Source of the DNA: Halichondria panicea
Taxonomy: Eukaryota > Porifera > Demospongiae > Suberitida > Halichondriidae
DNA: 64,000 nucleotides
Direction: 5' to 3'
Assembly: GCF_963675165.1 (NCBI RefSeq)
Contig: NC_087381.1
Span: 5,395,378 to 5,459,377 of the forward strand
Shown: in pieces, positions 46,801 through 55,900 of the stretch
Position numbering within the stretch: position 1 is the stretch's first letter
Layout of the letters: the number at the start of each line of letters is the position of its first letter
The notes under the pieces: generated by a model
What the model was told of the DNA's origin: nothing
The model's database searches: none
The model's input: only the letters and a program-made list of their open reading frames with translations
Program-made: the position numbers and the translations under genes

Positions 46801-49800
46801 AAGTGAGCAATGAGTAGCTAGGAGACTTTAATTGTCAGATTAAAATGCATCGCCTTTCCATTATAATAGTTGTCTCCTGTGGGTCTCTTCCCTCTATTTC
46901 CAATGGGTCACCTGATACACCAACAAGTACAACATTTGGAGGAACAGGGACGTACAGCTGTAATACTGGTTACGTACTGTCAGGATCAGCTACAGTGAAC
47001 TGTGAGGGTAGCGGAAGTTGGAATACTAGACCGACTTACCCACGTAAGATTGTAATTTTTTTTTTACAGCATTAACTATACTAATTAAACCTTCTATATT
47101 ATTTTGTATAGCTGTCTCCTGTGGTGACCCTCCGACCATTCCCAATGGGTCTAGGACTTTCACCGGCACTACATATGGGGATATGGCACCCTATACACCT
47201 GTAACACAGGGTACCAATTATCAGGATCAGCTACAGTGTTATGCCTGGCTAGTGGAAATTGGGATACTCTATCAACCTGCTTAGGTATAATAATTAAATA
47301 ATGTATGCAATAAAATTTATTTGAGTAAAATAATTGCATGCAGCCATTTGTAGTTCCCCTCCTTCTATCTCAAATGGATCTCCTGGCACACCCACTAGTA
47401 TCATACAAGGAGGGACTGTGGTGTACAGCTGTAACTCTGGCTATCAACTGTTGGGATCAGCTACTGTTGTCTGTCAAGATAGCGGAAATTGGAGCCCAAG
47501 GCCAACTTGTTTAAGTATGCATTCTATAATAAAGGCTATAAAAATTATACTAATTATGTATTTGTGTATACTAACTTTTTATTAGGTGTAATAAAGGGTG
47601 TCACTGTCCACTATCCCTATTTAATAGCCTACTACAGCAATTTTGTGGCATCATTTGCTTTACACAGCATAAAAAATCTATCATTCATACAAATCACAGC
47701 TATAGATCTAGTTGTTACTCGCCATTAATTTTCAATGGGTCACCTGGTACACCAACAAGCATAGTATAGCAGGAGGAATAGTGACCTATACACCTGTGAC
47801 ACTGGCTATCAAAGTTCAGGATCAGACAGTGCATGCATGACTTGTCAAGCTAGCCGAAGTTCGAATACTATATATATAATTATATATACAGGGGCGTAGC
47901 CAGACTTTTGAGACAGGGGTTTCTGCAGAAAAATCAGCGGCGCGATAGCGCCGCGAAATTTTTGTGACCACGCCCACTTCCGGTACCACACCCTCTTGAT
48001 TGGGGCACACCTACTGTTATTGACTATTGTTCATGACTTTTTTACATGTTTGTGAGAAGCTAGCTAGCTATAGACGTAACATACTAGGCATGCAGGTGCC
48101 AATTGTGTATTGCTAGTCTAGCTGAGCAACAATTAAATGTCATTTACCTGAGAGGTTTCATGTGGCTGAGATTGTTCTAAACTTGTACACTTCCTGAATA
48201 AAGTTGTGCTTAGAGCTGAGTCTGAGAATACTGGAGCATTCAGGATTGATACTAGATCTAGAACTTAAGTCTTGGTCTTCTTTGTTTGAGGTAGCTAGCT
48301 AGCTGAGACTAACTAGCTGAGACAAAGCCAAATTGAAACGCTTCACAATGCTGCTCTGATTATTGATTTGCAGCCACGTGTGAAAAGATGGGCAGGGCTG
48401 CATGATTTCAATTATAGGGAGCCCTGCCCAATTTTCTCAGCAGCTCCTGGGGGGGTTTCTGGGCAACCAGGAAACAATGGTAGCTACGCCCCTGATATAT
48501 ATAATTATATAGTCATTGTAATGGTTGGCGATCATGAGAGTTCATTTCATGGATGCTTTAAACTAGGGTATAATTATAGTTATCATCCCTCGGGCAAGCT
48601 ACAGTGAACTGTGAGGTTAGCAGACACTATAACGATAACACACAGATACGCCATGCCCACGTACTAAAAATGCAACTATACAAAGTGACAATTAAAGCGC
48701 CAAGTATATAGCACACCGGTATTATAGATCTATATACTGTACCTTTATTGTATATAATCAATAGTTTTCGACTTGTTAAAAAAAAAACTGTACGTAACAT
48801 GGCTTTTATGCACATCTGTAGCTTCTCAGCCTGGCTCCTGCGACAATCCTCCAACAATTCCCAATGGGTCCAGAACTTTCGTTGGTACATCATTTGGAGA
48901 TGCCGCATTTTACAGCTGTAACATTGGTTATCAACTGGCAGAATCATCCATAGTGACCTGTCAGGCTGATGCATGGAAGTTGGAGTACTGTACCAACTTG
49001 TAAAGGTGTGTAGCTAATAGTTTTGTCAGCTATAACAAAATTTTTTTATACATAATTATACGAAGTGTTGCAACAATTGCAACTGTGCATGTTACTCATG
49101 CATGCATATAAGAATACCTGAATCGATTCATGATACTCGTTAATTAATTGAAGTACAATTATCTTAACTTCAGGTCTTATAATTCAACTCCGTTTTGGTG
49201 GTATACGTGATTGCAGTCAGTACACTGCCTCTGAAATGGCTCAGAAAACTGATGACATCACTGCCACACTTGTACAAGGTGTCATTGCTTCTTGTAATTG
49301 TCGTTTAAACTCAACTTTCTTGTTTAACGCGTTTCTGAAATGCTTTGCTGATTCTCCACAACATGTGACATACAGGGCGACATTGTTGAGCTCAAGTGAT
49401 CTGTTCACATCGGAAGTGCTTGAGTATATAGAGAAATGGATTCATTCCACTCTAATTGTGATTATTCAGAATCTTGATCTCAACCTCAATTCAACTTGTC
49501 CAACAGTTATTGTTGACTTCAATAGCTTGGAGTGCCCAGTACAAGTTGATATGGAAAACACTGCTGTAATTGTGGGCTCTGTGATAGCTACATGTATTAT
49601 CATTTTTGTGATGTTTGTATTTTTAGCTGTTGTGATAGCCACCAAGAAACATCGAAACAAAATTCCTATCGCTCAGAACTCTTTTAAAGGGACAAGGTAC
49701 CAAACATTCCCACTGATTCAATGATTTTGTATAATTACTAAAGATGTAGTAACAACTTAACGTACTCTTTAGTCCGTCAATGCATGCATGATAGCGCAGC

Positions 49801-49939
49801 TGTTATTTACACATTATACGCGTTAATAATTACGTTTTTTCTATACAGTATCAGGAATGTGAACAGCGAAGAAACAAACATAAGCAATTTTCCTCTCAAC
49901 AAACAAAGTGCCAGAGGCAACTGCGGATCCGGAGTATGA
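40862..49939 (+). CDS. Locus E: sushi receptor with tandem exon array and truncated tail
   Basis: Exons: first-type sushi 40862-41050, sushi 42863-43036, fourteen array sushi exons 43841-47043, 47112-47284 (frameshifted), 47344-47514, a relic 47704-47870, 48822-49005 (frameshifted), juxtamembrane/transmembrane 49174-49696, and tail 49849-49939. No signal exon was found upstream, so the 5' end is missing, very diverged or shared with a distant exon. The first exon is of the type that always follows a signal exon. The tail stops early. The locus may be a decaying gene, or one that still makes a many-sushi surface protein without signalling motifs. Confidence 0.55.
41104..42856. mobile_element. 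Putative element carrying an RPA-like gene
   Basis: Lies between two locus E sushi exons. The left end GGGTGACACAAGGTGTCATG and GGGGCGAGCG resemble the left end of the 16089 element; the right end has GGGACTCGCTTCGCTCGCCC as there. Inside are three direct copies of about 120 bp (GGCGTGCCTG..TGGCCTCAGGAGTCTCTGT, from about 41207) and (ACAT)n runs at 41768-41799 and 42745-42775. Superfamily undetermined. Confidence 0.45.
41971..42636 (-). CDS. RPA1-like OB-fold protein with CxxC/CxxC zinc ribbon
   Basis: 221 residues from ATG at 42634-42636. Residues about 10-100 (VTVNAKVLMVSPKAQI, LWKQDVHIADSTTSTKL, KFENILVNEFQHEKYLQV) read as an OB-fold of the replication protein A kind. A zinc-ribbon segment follows (SCLNCKSK ... 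GKCNKCSL) and then a second OB-like stretch (LRAKVIIS, YLTLDVFG). Single-stranded-DNA-binding proteins of this type are encoded by some eukaryotic transposons such as Helitrons, and also as host paralogues. It is intronless, antisense to the receptor gene and inside a repeat-bounded segment, so it is probably element-borne. Full RPA70 is much longer. Confidence 0.55.
   Translation of the reverse strand: MMKCRTRNGYDRVTVNAKVLMVSPKAQISDGLWKQDVHIADSTTSTKLILFENKIDSLVKGETYKFENILVNEFQHEKYLQVPRNRSTVTKIEELPNVVVHDDVPDTFPTVPSAEIVGVLSLDSYISCLNCKSKITISTDTTGKCNKCSLIQSLRHSTKQLRAKVIISTPGGNYLTLDVFGQNVAAIAEIDEAEVTVDNLISAQPFSCSYNGTVMNSVTRP
43070..43840 (+). mobile_element. LINE 3' fragment (reverse transcriptase C-terminal region)
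   Basis: From about 43070 the frame reads ...HYRRIIP, LKKQLYLSLVRTHLTYCSQL, WRPKLIKDIKSLEKVQRRAT, KYILND, and later RHFYFIRIAKVWNKLP. This is the thumb/C-terminal part of a non-LTR retrotransposon reverse transcriptase. It is 5' truncated and ends in an (AAT)n tail at about 43814-43839, directly before the sushi exon at 43841, so the tail forms that exon's acceptor region. Confidence 0.82.
43841..47043 (+). repeat. Array of 14 tandem sushi exon-intron units (~230 bp period)
   Basis: Exons, each 174 nt and phase 1-1: 43841-44014, 44074-44247, 44316-44489, 44544-44717, 44776-44949, 45013-45186, 45242-45415, 45479-45652, 45698-45871, 45927-46100, 46158-46331, 46398-46571, 46629-46802, 46870-47043. 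Introns are 45-68 bp and almost as conserved as the exons. Consensus motifs: SCG.LPSISNGSP.TPTSTT, GTYSCNTGYVLSGSATV, CEASGGWSTRPTC. Two unit types mix (GTCGTCTCCTGTGGGTCTC and GTCATCTCCTGTGGGCCCC starts), which points to unequal crossing-over or conversion. Confidence 0.92.
46870..47043 (+). CDS. Last array exon, hybrid with a missing cysteine
   Basis: The 5' three quarters match the array, but the end reads TRPTYPR before CACGTAAGATT, the donor context of the non-array exons. The fourth sushi cysteine is TAC (Tyr), so the C2-C4 disulfide cannot form. Confidence 0.75.
47112..47284 (+). pseudogene. Locus E sushi exon with 2-nt insertion
   Basis: 173 nt. ATGGCACCCTATACACCTGT replaces the ACGGCCACCTACACCTGT of sisters, shifting the frame before the second cysteine. 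Splice sites are fine. Confidence 0.7.
47704..47870 (+). pseudogene. Sushi relic truncated by a transposon
   Basis: Similar to the 'STVAGG' sushi exons (34484, 63087) but with extra bases (AGCATAGTATAGCAGG; GACAGTGCATGCATGACT) and no 3' splice donor. The element at 47889 follows. Confidence 0.65.
47889..48494. mobile_element. CAGGGGCGTAGCC-ended DNA element
   Basis: Ends CAGGGGCGTAGCCAGAC and GGTAGCTACGCCCCTG are inverted; TATATA-type sequence flanks both sides. 606 bp, no transposase seen. Confidence 0.75.
48495..48821. other. Locus E intron with a small sushi fragment
   Basis: A 25-bp remnant (GCTACAGTGAACTGTGAGG, about 48599-48624) of an array-type exon is visible; otherwise nothing recognised. 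Confidence 0.5.
48822..49005 (+). pseudogene. Locus E sushi exon with 4-nt net insertion
   Basis: 184 nt where its paralogue 37322-37501 has 180. GCTGATGCATGGAAG replaces GCTAGTGGAAG; the shifted frame ends at TAA inside the exon. The inserted part is palindromic (ATGCAT) and could be an excision footprint. Confidence 0.7.
49174..49696 (+). CDS. Locus E juxtamembrane domain and transmembrane exon
   Basis: 523 nt, open, phase 1 to 2, nearly identical to 37834-38356 in the extracellular part (CNCRLNSTFLFNAFLKCF, VLEYIEKWIHS). The helix (TAVIVGSVIATCIIIFVMFV) and KKHRNK stop-transfer are closer to locus A. Confidence 0.8.
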
Positions 49940-50028
49940 CGACGTAGGACTCCCTATGGTGAAGAGTGGGAGCAAACAGTACAGTTTTGACGTGGGTCCT
50001 TGTCCTGTGTACGGGGGCACACTCTGAG
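49849..50028 (+). pseudogene. Locus E tail exon, frameshifted
   Basis: Frame from the exon start reads SIRNVNSEETNISNFPLN and stops at TGA 49937-49939. A deletion removed the proline-rich segment and first tyrosine region; the old frame (KVPEATADPEYDDVG, QYSFDVG, CPVYG) survives to about 50028 but is out of phase. Confidence 0.75.
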
Positions 50029-50189
50029 GACGCCTCAGGAAACAAGAATGTACTAAGACTATAAAAACAACAAATTGTGTACCTGCATTAATTATAGCTG
50101 ACTGTAGAATGATGCACTATAGGTCTTATAACTATAGTGTTATAAAGTTACGTATAGTTATCATTGTTTAGTTTTGTTGCGTTTATTGT

Positions 50190-50959
50190 CAGGGGCGGAT
50201 CCAGGGGTGATTTTGAGGGGCTGAAGCCCCCCCCTTTTGAAAAAACTACCTATGTATTGCTGAGGTTACAACAATTTTGCCACCAACCTTGTTACTTATG
50301 CATCTGCATGTAGACTCACTGACTTAAGAGATGCTAGACAACAGCCAAGTCTAGCTACTAAGAGTATAAAGGATGTAGGATAGCTAGCTGGACATACTAG
50401 CTATATATAGCTAGCTAGCTAGCTAGCTAGAACTAATATAAAAGTGCATAGGTCAACTATTGCTGTTGCTGAGTCAGCTCCTTGTGCATTGTTTGTAGCC
50501 TCGATCATATCCCAGGCCTCTCTTCCTAGGCCTTGTGAAGGAGGCTATTGTGCATGCTGTTGAGCAGCTGCAACATGGAGCAGATCTCAGACTTTTCAGC
50601 TGGTTGCAAGGAAGCAGCCTTACCTCCTCTCACTCTCAGTGCAGTCTGGGTAGGCATTGTGATTCTTTCATGTACCAAGAGTGCATGAATGTAGATGTAA
50701 CATCTACAGTATACATCCTTTTGTTGATTAGAACGAGTTTTTTGTATTAACTTTTTCATATTCAGTATTCACTTATTAATATGACAGTTCAAAGGTAAAA
50801 GTGTGAGCAAATTGTAAAAAAGCAAAAAATTTCGCCTCCGGCGAGGCAGGAGGGGACTCCCCCTCCCACACCCACCCCCTGGGTGGCTCCGCCACCCTTG
50901 TACGGGGCTTCGCCCCTCTCTACTAGCCCCCCCTTTCATTTTTCCTGGATCCGCCCCTG
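50190..50959. mobile_element. CAGGGGCGGATCCAGG-ended DNA element
   Basis: Ends CAGGGGCGGATCCAGG and CCTGGATCCGCCCCTG are exact inverted repeats. 770 bp with C-rich subterminal sequence at both ends and no transposase. Sister copies at 55124-55627. Confidence 0.8.
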
Positions 50960-51056
50960 ATTGTTGACTATATACTTACTGCGTGGTATATCATTATACT
51001 ATTATAATAATTATACCCTTGTATCTAGCATTCACGCCAATTTACTGATCAGTATA

Positions 51057-51175
51057 ATTTCCACCAATCCCTTGCCCCATGCATGTGGACACCCCAGAAG
51101 TGCTGAGTAACAGCAAACCCATAATTATTACATAGAAGGGCCCTGTGGTGAAGGGTGGTGAGTACAAGCCGTGTA
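51057..51175 (+). pseudogene. Relic of a tail exon
   Basis: TTTCCACCAATCCCTTGCCC and GGCCCTGTGGTGAAGGGTGG match the PPIPR and GPPVVKGG parts of class 1 tails; stops lie between. A sister relic is at 58757-58885. A class 2 tail end (CTGCATACAAGTAG) is at about 51473-51486. Confidence 0.65.
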
Positions 51176-51261
51176 GGGGAATGTGAGTACTGGAATGCTG
51201 GCCGGCTATAATTTTATATCATACGAGATTAAGCTTGTACACATGACATGTAAATCCTCGC

Positions 51262-51450
51262 CCAAATGTGTATGGAGTGAAACTTTACAACACCCACTTT
51301 AATAAATGATATTCATCGTTATTGGCTAGCACACACATAATATAGAATGAATGATATTCATGATACTATTGCGTAACAGGCCAGAACAAAACTGTGGATA
51401 GGCTTGATTCCCGACCTCCTTCAGGGGGGCGGCGGCACTCGACTATAATC
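51262..51450. mobile_element. Partial Mutator-like MITE
   Basis: Matches the right half of 21992-22359 (CAGAACAAAACTGTGGATAG, CGACCTCCTTCAGG, GGGCGGCGGC). The left half is missing. Confidence 0.65.
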
Positions 51451-51635
51451 TTTACCTTGGATCCCTGCGGTTCTGCATACAAGTAGACACTATATATAGT
51501 AACATAATTACATGTAGTCTGTATAGCTTTAAGAAAAATGAACTCAACAACTTGAACCACTATAATAGACTAATGTATATAGTGCAGCACTGCAGCAGAG
51601 CACTGTTATTGATGACTTTATCTATAGTATTGACC

Positions 51636-52924
51636 ATACAAACTTCTCTTTCCTAAAAAATGATTATGGTAATGTGCAGGAGTAATAATCGTATTTTGGT
51701 ATTATGACAGTGACCAATCGGATGTCATTTATAGTAAAAATTATAGCGGGTCCCCTATAGAATTGCAGTCAGGCGGCATGCATGGTTACATAACACTGTT
51801 CACCTTGACGACATTCTCTTACAAAACTTAAACACTGACTTAGTACAACTGATAATGGTCATTCATGATCATCAATAATTACTGAAATACACAGTTTATT
51901 AGCAGTATAAGTATGCATCAAAACCTTTCTACTTTAGATAGCAAAATAGTGAAGTTTGGAGTTTATGCATGATTGCCACCTACACTTCTAACACTATAGC
52001 TACAAATGTTCAGGATCGTTTATTACCAATTAGATTTCGAACATCAATGTACCAATACTCATTCTTCCCACATGCTGTAACTTTATGGAACAAACTTGTT
52101 AGTACGCACAATATATATATAGAAGATATTGTTACTGTCAGTGTGTTTAAATATTTCTTTAGGATGCACTTTACATCTAGCTACTAGCTAATTGTGTATA
52201 TCCTATGCTATAATTATGCTGAATTATTATAAAATAAAAAAATAAAATAAAATTTCCAGTGACCTGTCAGGCTATACTTATAGGTATTTAAGTGTGTGGT
52301 TTCTCATAGAGTCACTCACTCAACAACAACACTATTAATGACCACTATAAATTCTTACATAGCTTATAATTATGTGTGTCTCTATTTAATTTGACAGTTT
52401 GGGTGGATCGAGGTGGGAACCTTCACCCAAAGGTCAATTTACTGACCACAGTGCAATATGCCATATAATTATTGGCACTGCTATTCCTTTGATCTCAGAG
52501 GTCAAAAAATGCAACAATATCAATACTGAAATGATTATGAATTGTGATCAAATTTCATGATGACTTTTTTGGTGTTTGTTTTTGAAGTTCGAGGTCAATC
52601 AGCGAAAACTGCAAAAATTTAATGCCTCGAAAATATCCCGCTATACGGTATATTATAGCTTAGTTGTATGTCAATGACAATGATATCCATGGATTACTGA
52701 AATGATTTATTACGGCAACACATTCAGTATGTGATCAATTTTGTTTGTTGTCTTTGCATGTTGAAAGGTTTGCCTGTAAGTATATGTATATCTATATAGA
52801 AAAAAATAACCATGAGCACTTGAGTAATTGTGCAAAAGCATCTATATAGTTTACATAAATACATCCAGTTAAGTGGGTATATAGAAAAAGAGCAACTTAC
52901 ATTATTATAAGATTCTCAGGTGAA
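51636..52924. repeat. Duplicated upstream region of locus F
   Basis: Copy of about 29650-31322 upstream of locus D (ACAAACTTCTCTTTCCTAAA; TGACAATGATATC; ATCCAGTTAAGTGGGTA). It lacks the 30000 hairpin and carries a LINE fragment instead. Confidence 0.75.
52012..52256 (+). mobile_element. LINE 3'-end fragment with A-rich tail
   Basis: Reads ...RLLPIRFRTSMYQYSFFPHA, VTLWNKL, typical of the extreme C-terminus of non-LTR reverse transcriptases, then (AAATAAA)n. The paralogous site near 30340 is empty, which defines the insertion. Confidence 0.78.
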
Positions 52925-55900
52925 ATGGCGTACTACATGAACCAAGCCAGAGCATTATTGATCTTTTTTCTCTGGGACTGCATTGTTGAAGGTATGAGTA
53001 AAAACTCTAACTCTAGACTGCTACTAAAGGCCTGTATGCATGACCTCTCACTGGTTTAGGTCAGCCATACTGCTTTACACCACCAACTGTTGAAAATGGT
53101 TACGTTTTCTCACGAACATCTACAAGAGCAACGTACAGATGCAACTCAGGGTACTCACTATCAGGATCTGGCAGAGCATCTTGTGTTGATGGTTGTTGTG
53201 ACTGGATCTCAGTGCCAACCTGTGAAGGTAATTAAATGATGTGGATATAATAATTATGTAAGGTCATACTTTAGCTGTGGTTATAAATTGTGATACCGCT
53301 CCATCTATTTCCAATGGGTCGCCTGGAACCCCAACAAGTACAACTTACAGAGGAACAGTGACATACAGCTGTAACATTGGCTATCAACGTTCAGGACCAT
53401 CCACAGTGACTTGTCAGGCTAGCGGAAGTTGGAGTACTAGACCGAGTTGTAATGGTGAGTATAGTATACGCATGAAAAACCTTATTAGTGGCACAGCACA
53501 CGCATCATTCTCCCTCTTAGTAATAATTATAACACTGGAAAATTACATTCTGAGCTAGTTTATGCACGATTATAACTTTGTTAAAATGACCATTCATGCA
53601 TCTGTAAGCTGTCTCCTGTGGCAACCCTCCCACCGTTCCCAATGGTTTAAGAAGATTCACTGGCACAACATTTGGAGAAACCGCCACCTACAGCTGTAAC
53701 ACTGGCTACCAACTGTCAGGATCCGCTACAGTGACTTGTCAGGCTAGCAGAAATTGGAGTGCTAGACCAAGTTGTACACGTAAGAATCTTGAACTCTAAT
53801 TGATGGTAATTCCTTTATTTATGGACAGACTTCAATAGCTATAGCTAAAAACAGCCAGTTCAAAACTGGCCTATAATTATGCAGCGGTCTCCTGTGGCAA
53901 CCCTCCGACCATACCCAATGGAATCAGGACCTTCACTGGTACTATATTTAGAGGAATCGCCACCTACAGCTGTAACACTGGCTACCAACGATCAGGATCA
54001 TCCACTGTGATCTGTCAGGCTAGCAGAAGTTGGAGTACTAGACCAACTTGTAACAGTAAGCAGAGAGCAAAATTGCTCATTCACATGCATACTTTTATTA
54101 GTCGTCTCCTGTGGAAGTTGGAGTACTAGACCAACTTGCTCACGTACGTAACATTTGTAACTCTTACTACTACCTATCTTATATACAGGCCTGGTTTCAT
54201 GTGTGTGTGTGCATGTCTCTATCTCTATACATTTGCAGATTGAAGTTGATGACTGTTAGTATTCATGATAGTTATTTCAATTGCTATTATAGTAGTACTA
54301 TATACAGCAAATTCACATACAGTATCATGTTCGTCTTCTTCATAAGTTCTTGGTATTCAATCATCTGTAGCTGATCAGCCGGGGTCTTGTGGCGACCCTC
54401 CAACTATTCCCAATGGGTCCATGACTTTCATTGGTACAACAACTGGAGAGACGGCCACCTACACCTGTAACACTGGTTACCAACTCTTAGGAGCAGCTAC
54501 TGTGACCTGTGAGGCTAGTGAAACCTGGGCTACAAGACCTATTTGTGATGGTGAGCAGTTAAAAAATATAGCTTTAAACAGATACATTTGCATCTCATAT
54601 AACAGCTGTCTCCTGTGGCTCTCCTCCCTTTATTTCCAATGGATCACCTGGAACACCAACAAGGACAACCTTTGAAGGGACGGCCACCTACACATGTGAT
54701 ACTGGCTACCAACTTTCAGGATCAGCCACAGTGACCTGTGAGGCAAGTGGAAGCTGGAGTGTTAGACCAAGTTGTAATGGTGAGTATGAGTGATCTATCT
54801 ATAAAGTAGTGTCAGTTTATCACCAGTAACACGTACATACCTTTATTATGCCTCAAGGCGTAGCCGCACAAGGAATACAGTAAAGCTAACTGTGTGCGTG
54901 CGTATTCCAGCTGTAACTGCCTAACAGTTGCAATGCTACGAAACTAACAGCTTCTATAGCCACGGTATCCTGGATTTTGATTCACTGAAACTACTCGAGT
55001 GCTAGTTTTACTTACAGTGAAGTTTTACTTACAGTGAATACTGTTGCAGTATCTTTAGAATCTTTTGTATTATAGTATCATCTACTCTTAAAAAATTCAA
55101 AGTTAGCCTTGCGCTAAAGTGCTCAGGGGCGGATCCAGAAATGTTGCTAGGGAAAAACAAAACCATTTTCTACGTTCTTGGATCTATTTTTGTGTTTTTT
55201 GCATGACTCATAAAGAATTCTCAGTCATGCTCAGTATCAAACTGGGTGTAGTCATGATAATGTCACCTATAGCTACATCGTGATCCAGTGCACAGTGGCG
55301 GATCCAGGAAAAATGAAAGGGGGGTTCCAAACTAACCAGCTCGCAGCGCGAATTTTTTGGGGTTACGCCCACTTTCGGTCACCCGTGACTAGGGAAAATC
55401 CCATACTCAGCCAGGGGAAGTCCCATAATAGACTGCTAGCTAGCTGCCACGAACAGTCAACTAGCTAGCCTAGGCTAACCTGCCGCCACTGGTACATGCA
55501 GTGAGTGAGTTAATAGCTAGCTAGCTAAGTAGTTGATAGATCACTATATAGATGAAGGTTCTTATGAGGAAGGGGGGAATGATCCCCCTATTCCATACCC
55601 CTGGATCTGCCCCTGGATCCGCCCCTGGTGCTAGCTGTTTGTTGGCTGCAAGATAAAAGAGCTGCAAAGCTGTACCTGTTGCAGCCATTGTGAACTTCGA
55701 CCTCTTTGCAAATCCACCCCTTTTTGTAATCCATTACTGGAATGATTCAAAAACTTTTTCATTGTAGATCTTTATCATCAAGCCATCAGATAGATACTTC
55801 GGTTTCCATCAAGCTCCTCTTCTATAACACTCTATAATATATATTATATGGATCGAATCAGGAGTATAATTATAAAAAGGAGTATCCAACTTCCACGCAC

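Noticed and set aside
43841..47043. CRISPR or satellite array
   Set aside because: The 230-bp period contains an open sushi exon with splice sites in each unit; it is an exon array.
49174..49696. Calling the juxtamembrane region a SEA domain
   Set aside because: No clear GSVVV-type cleavage motif was seen; position alone is not enough.
54102..54143. Treating the mini exon as only a relic
   Set aside because: Kept as a possible exon because both splice sites and phase are intact, though expression is unproven.
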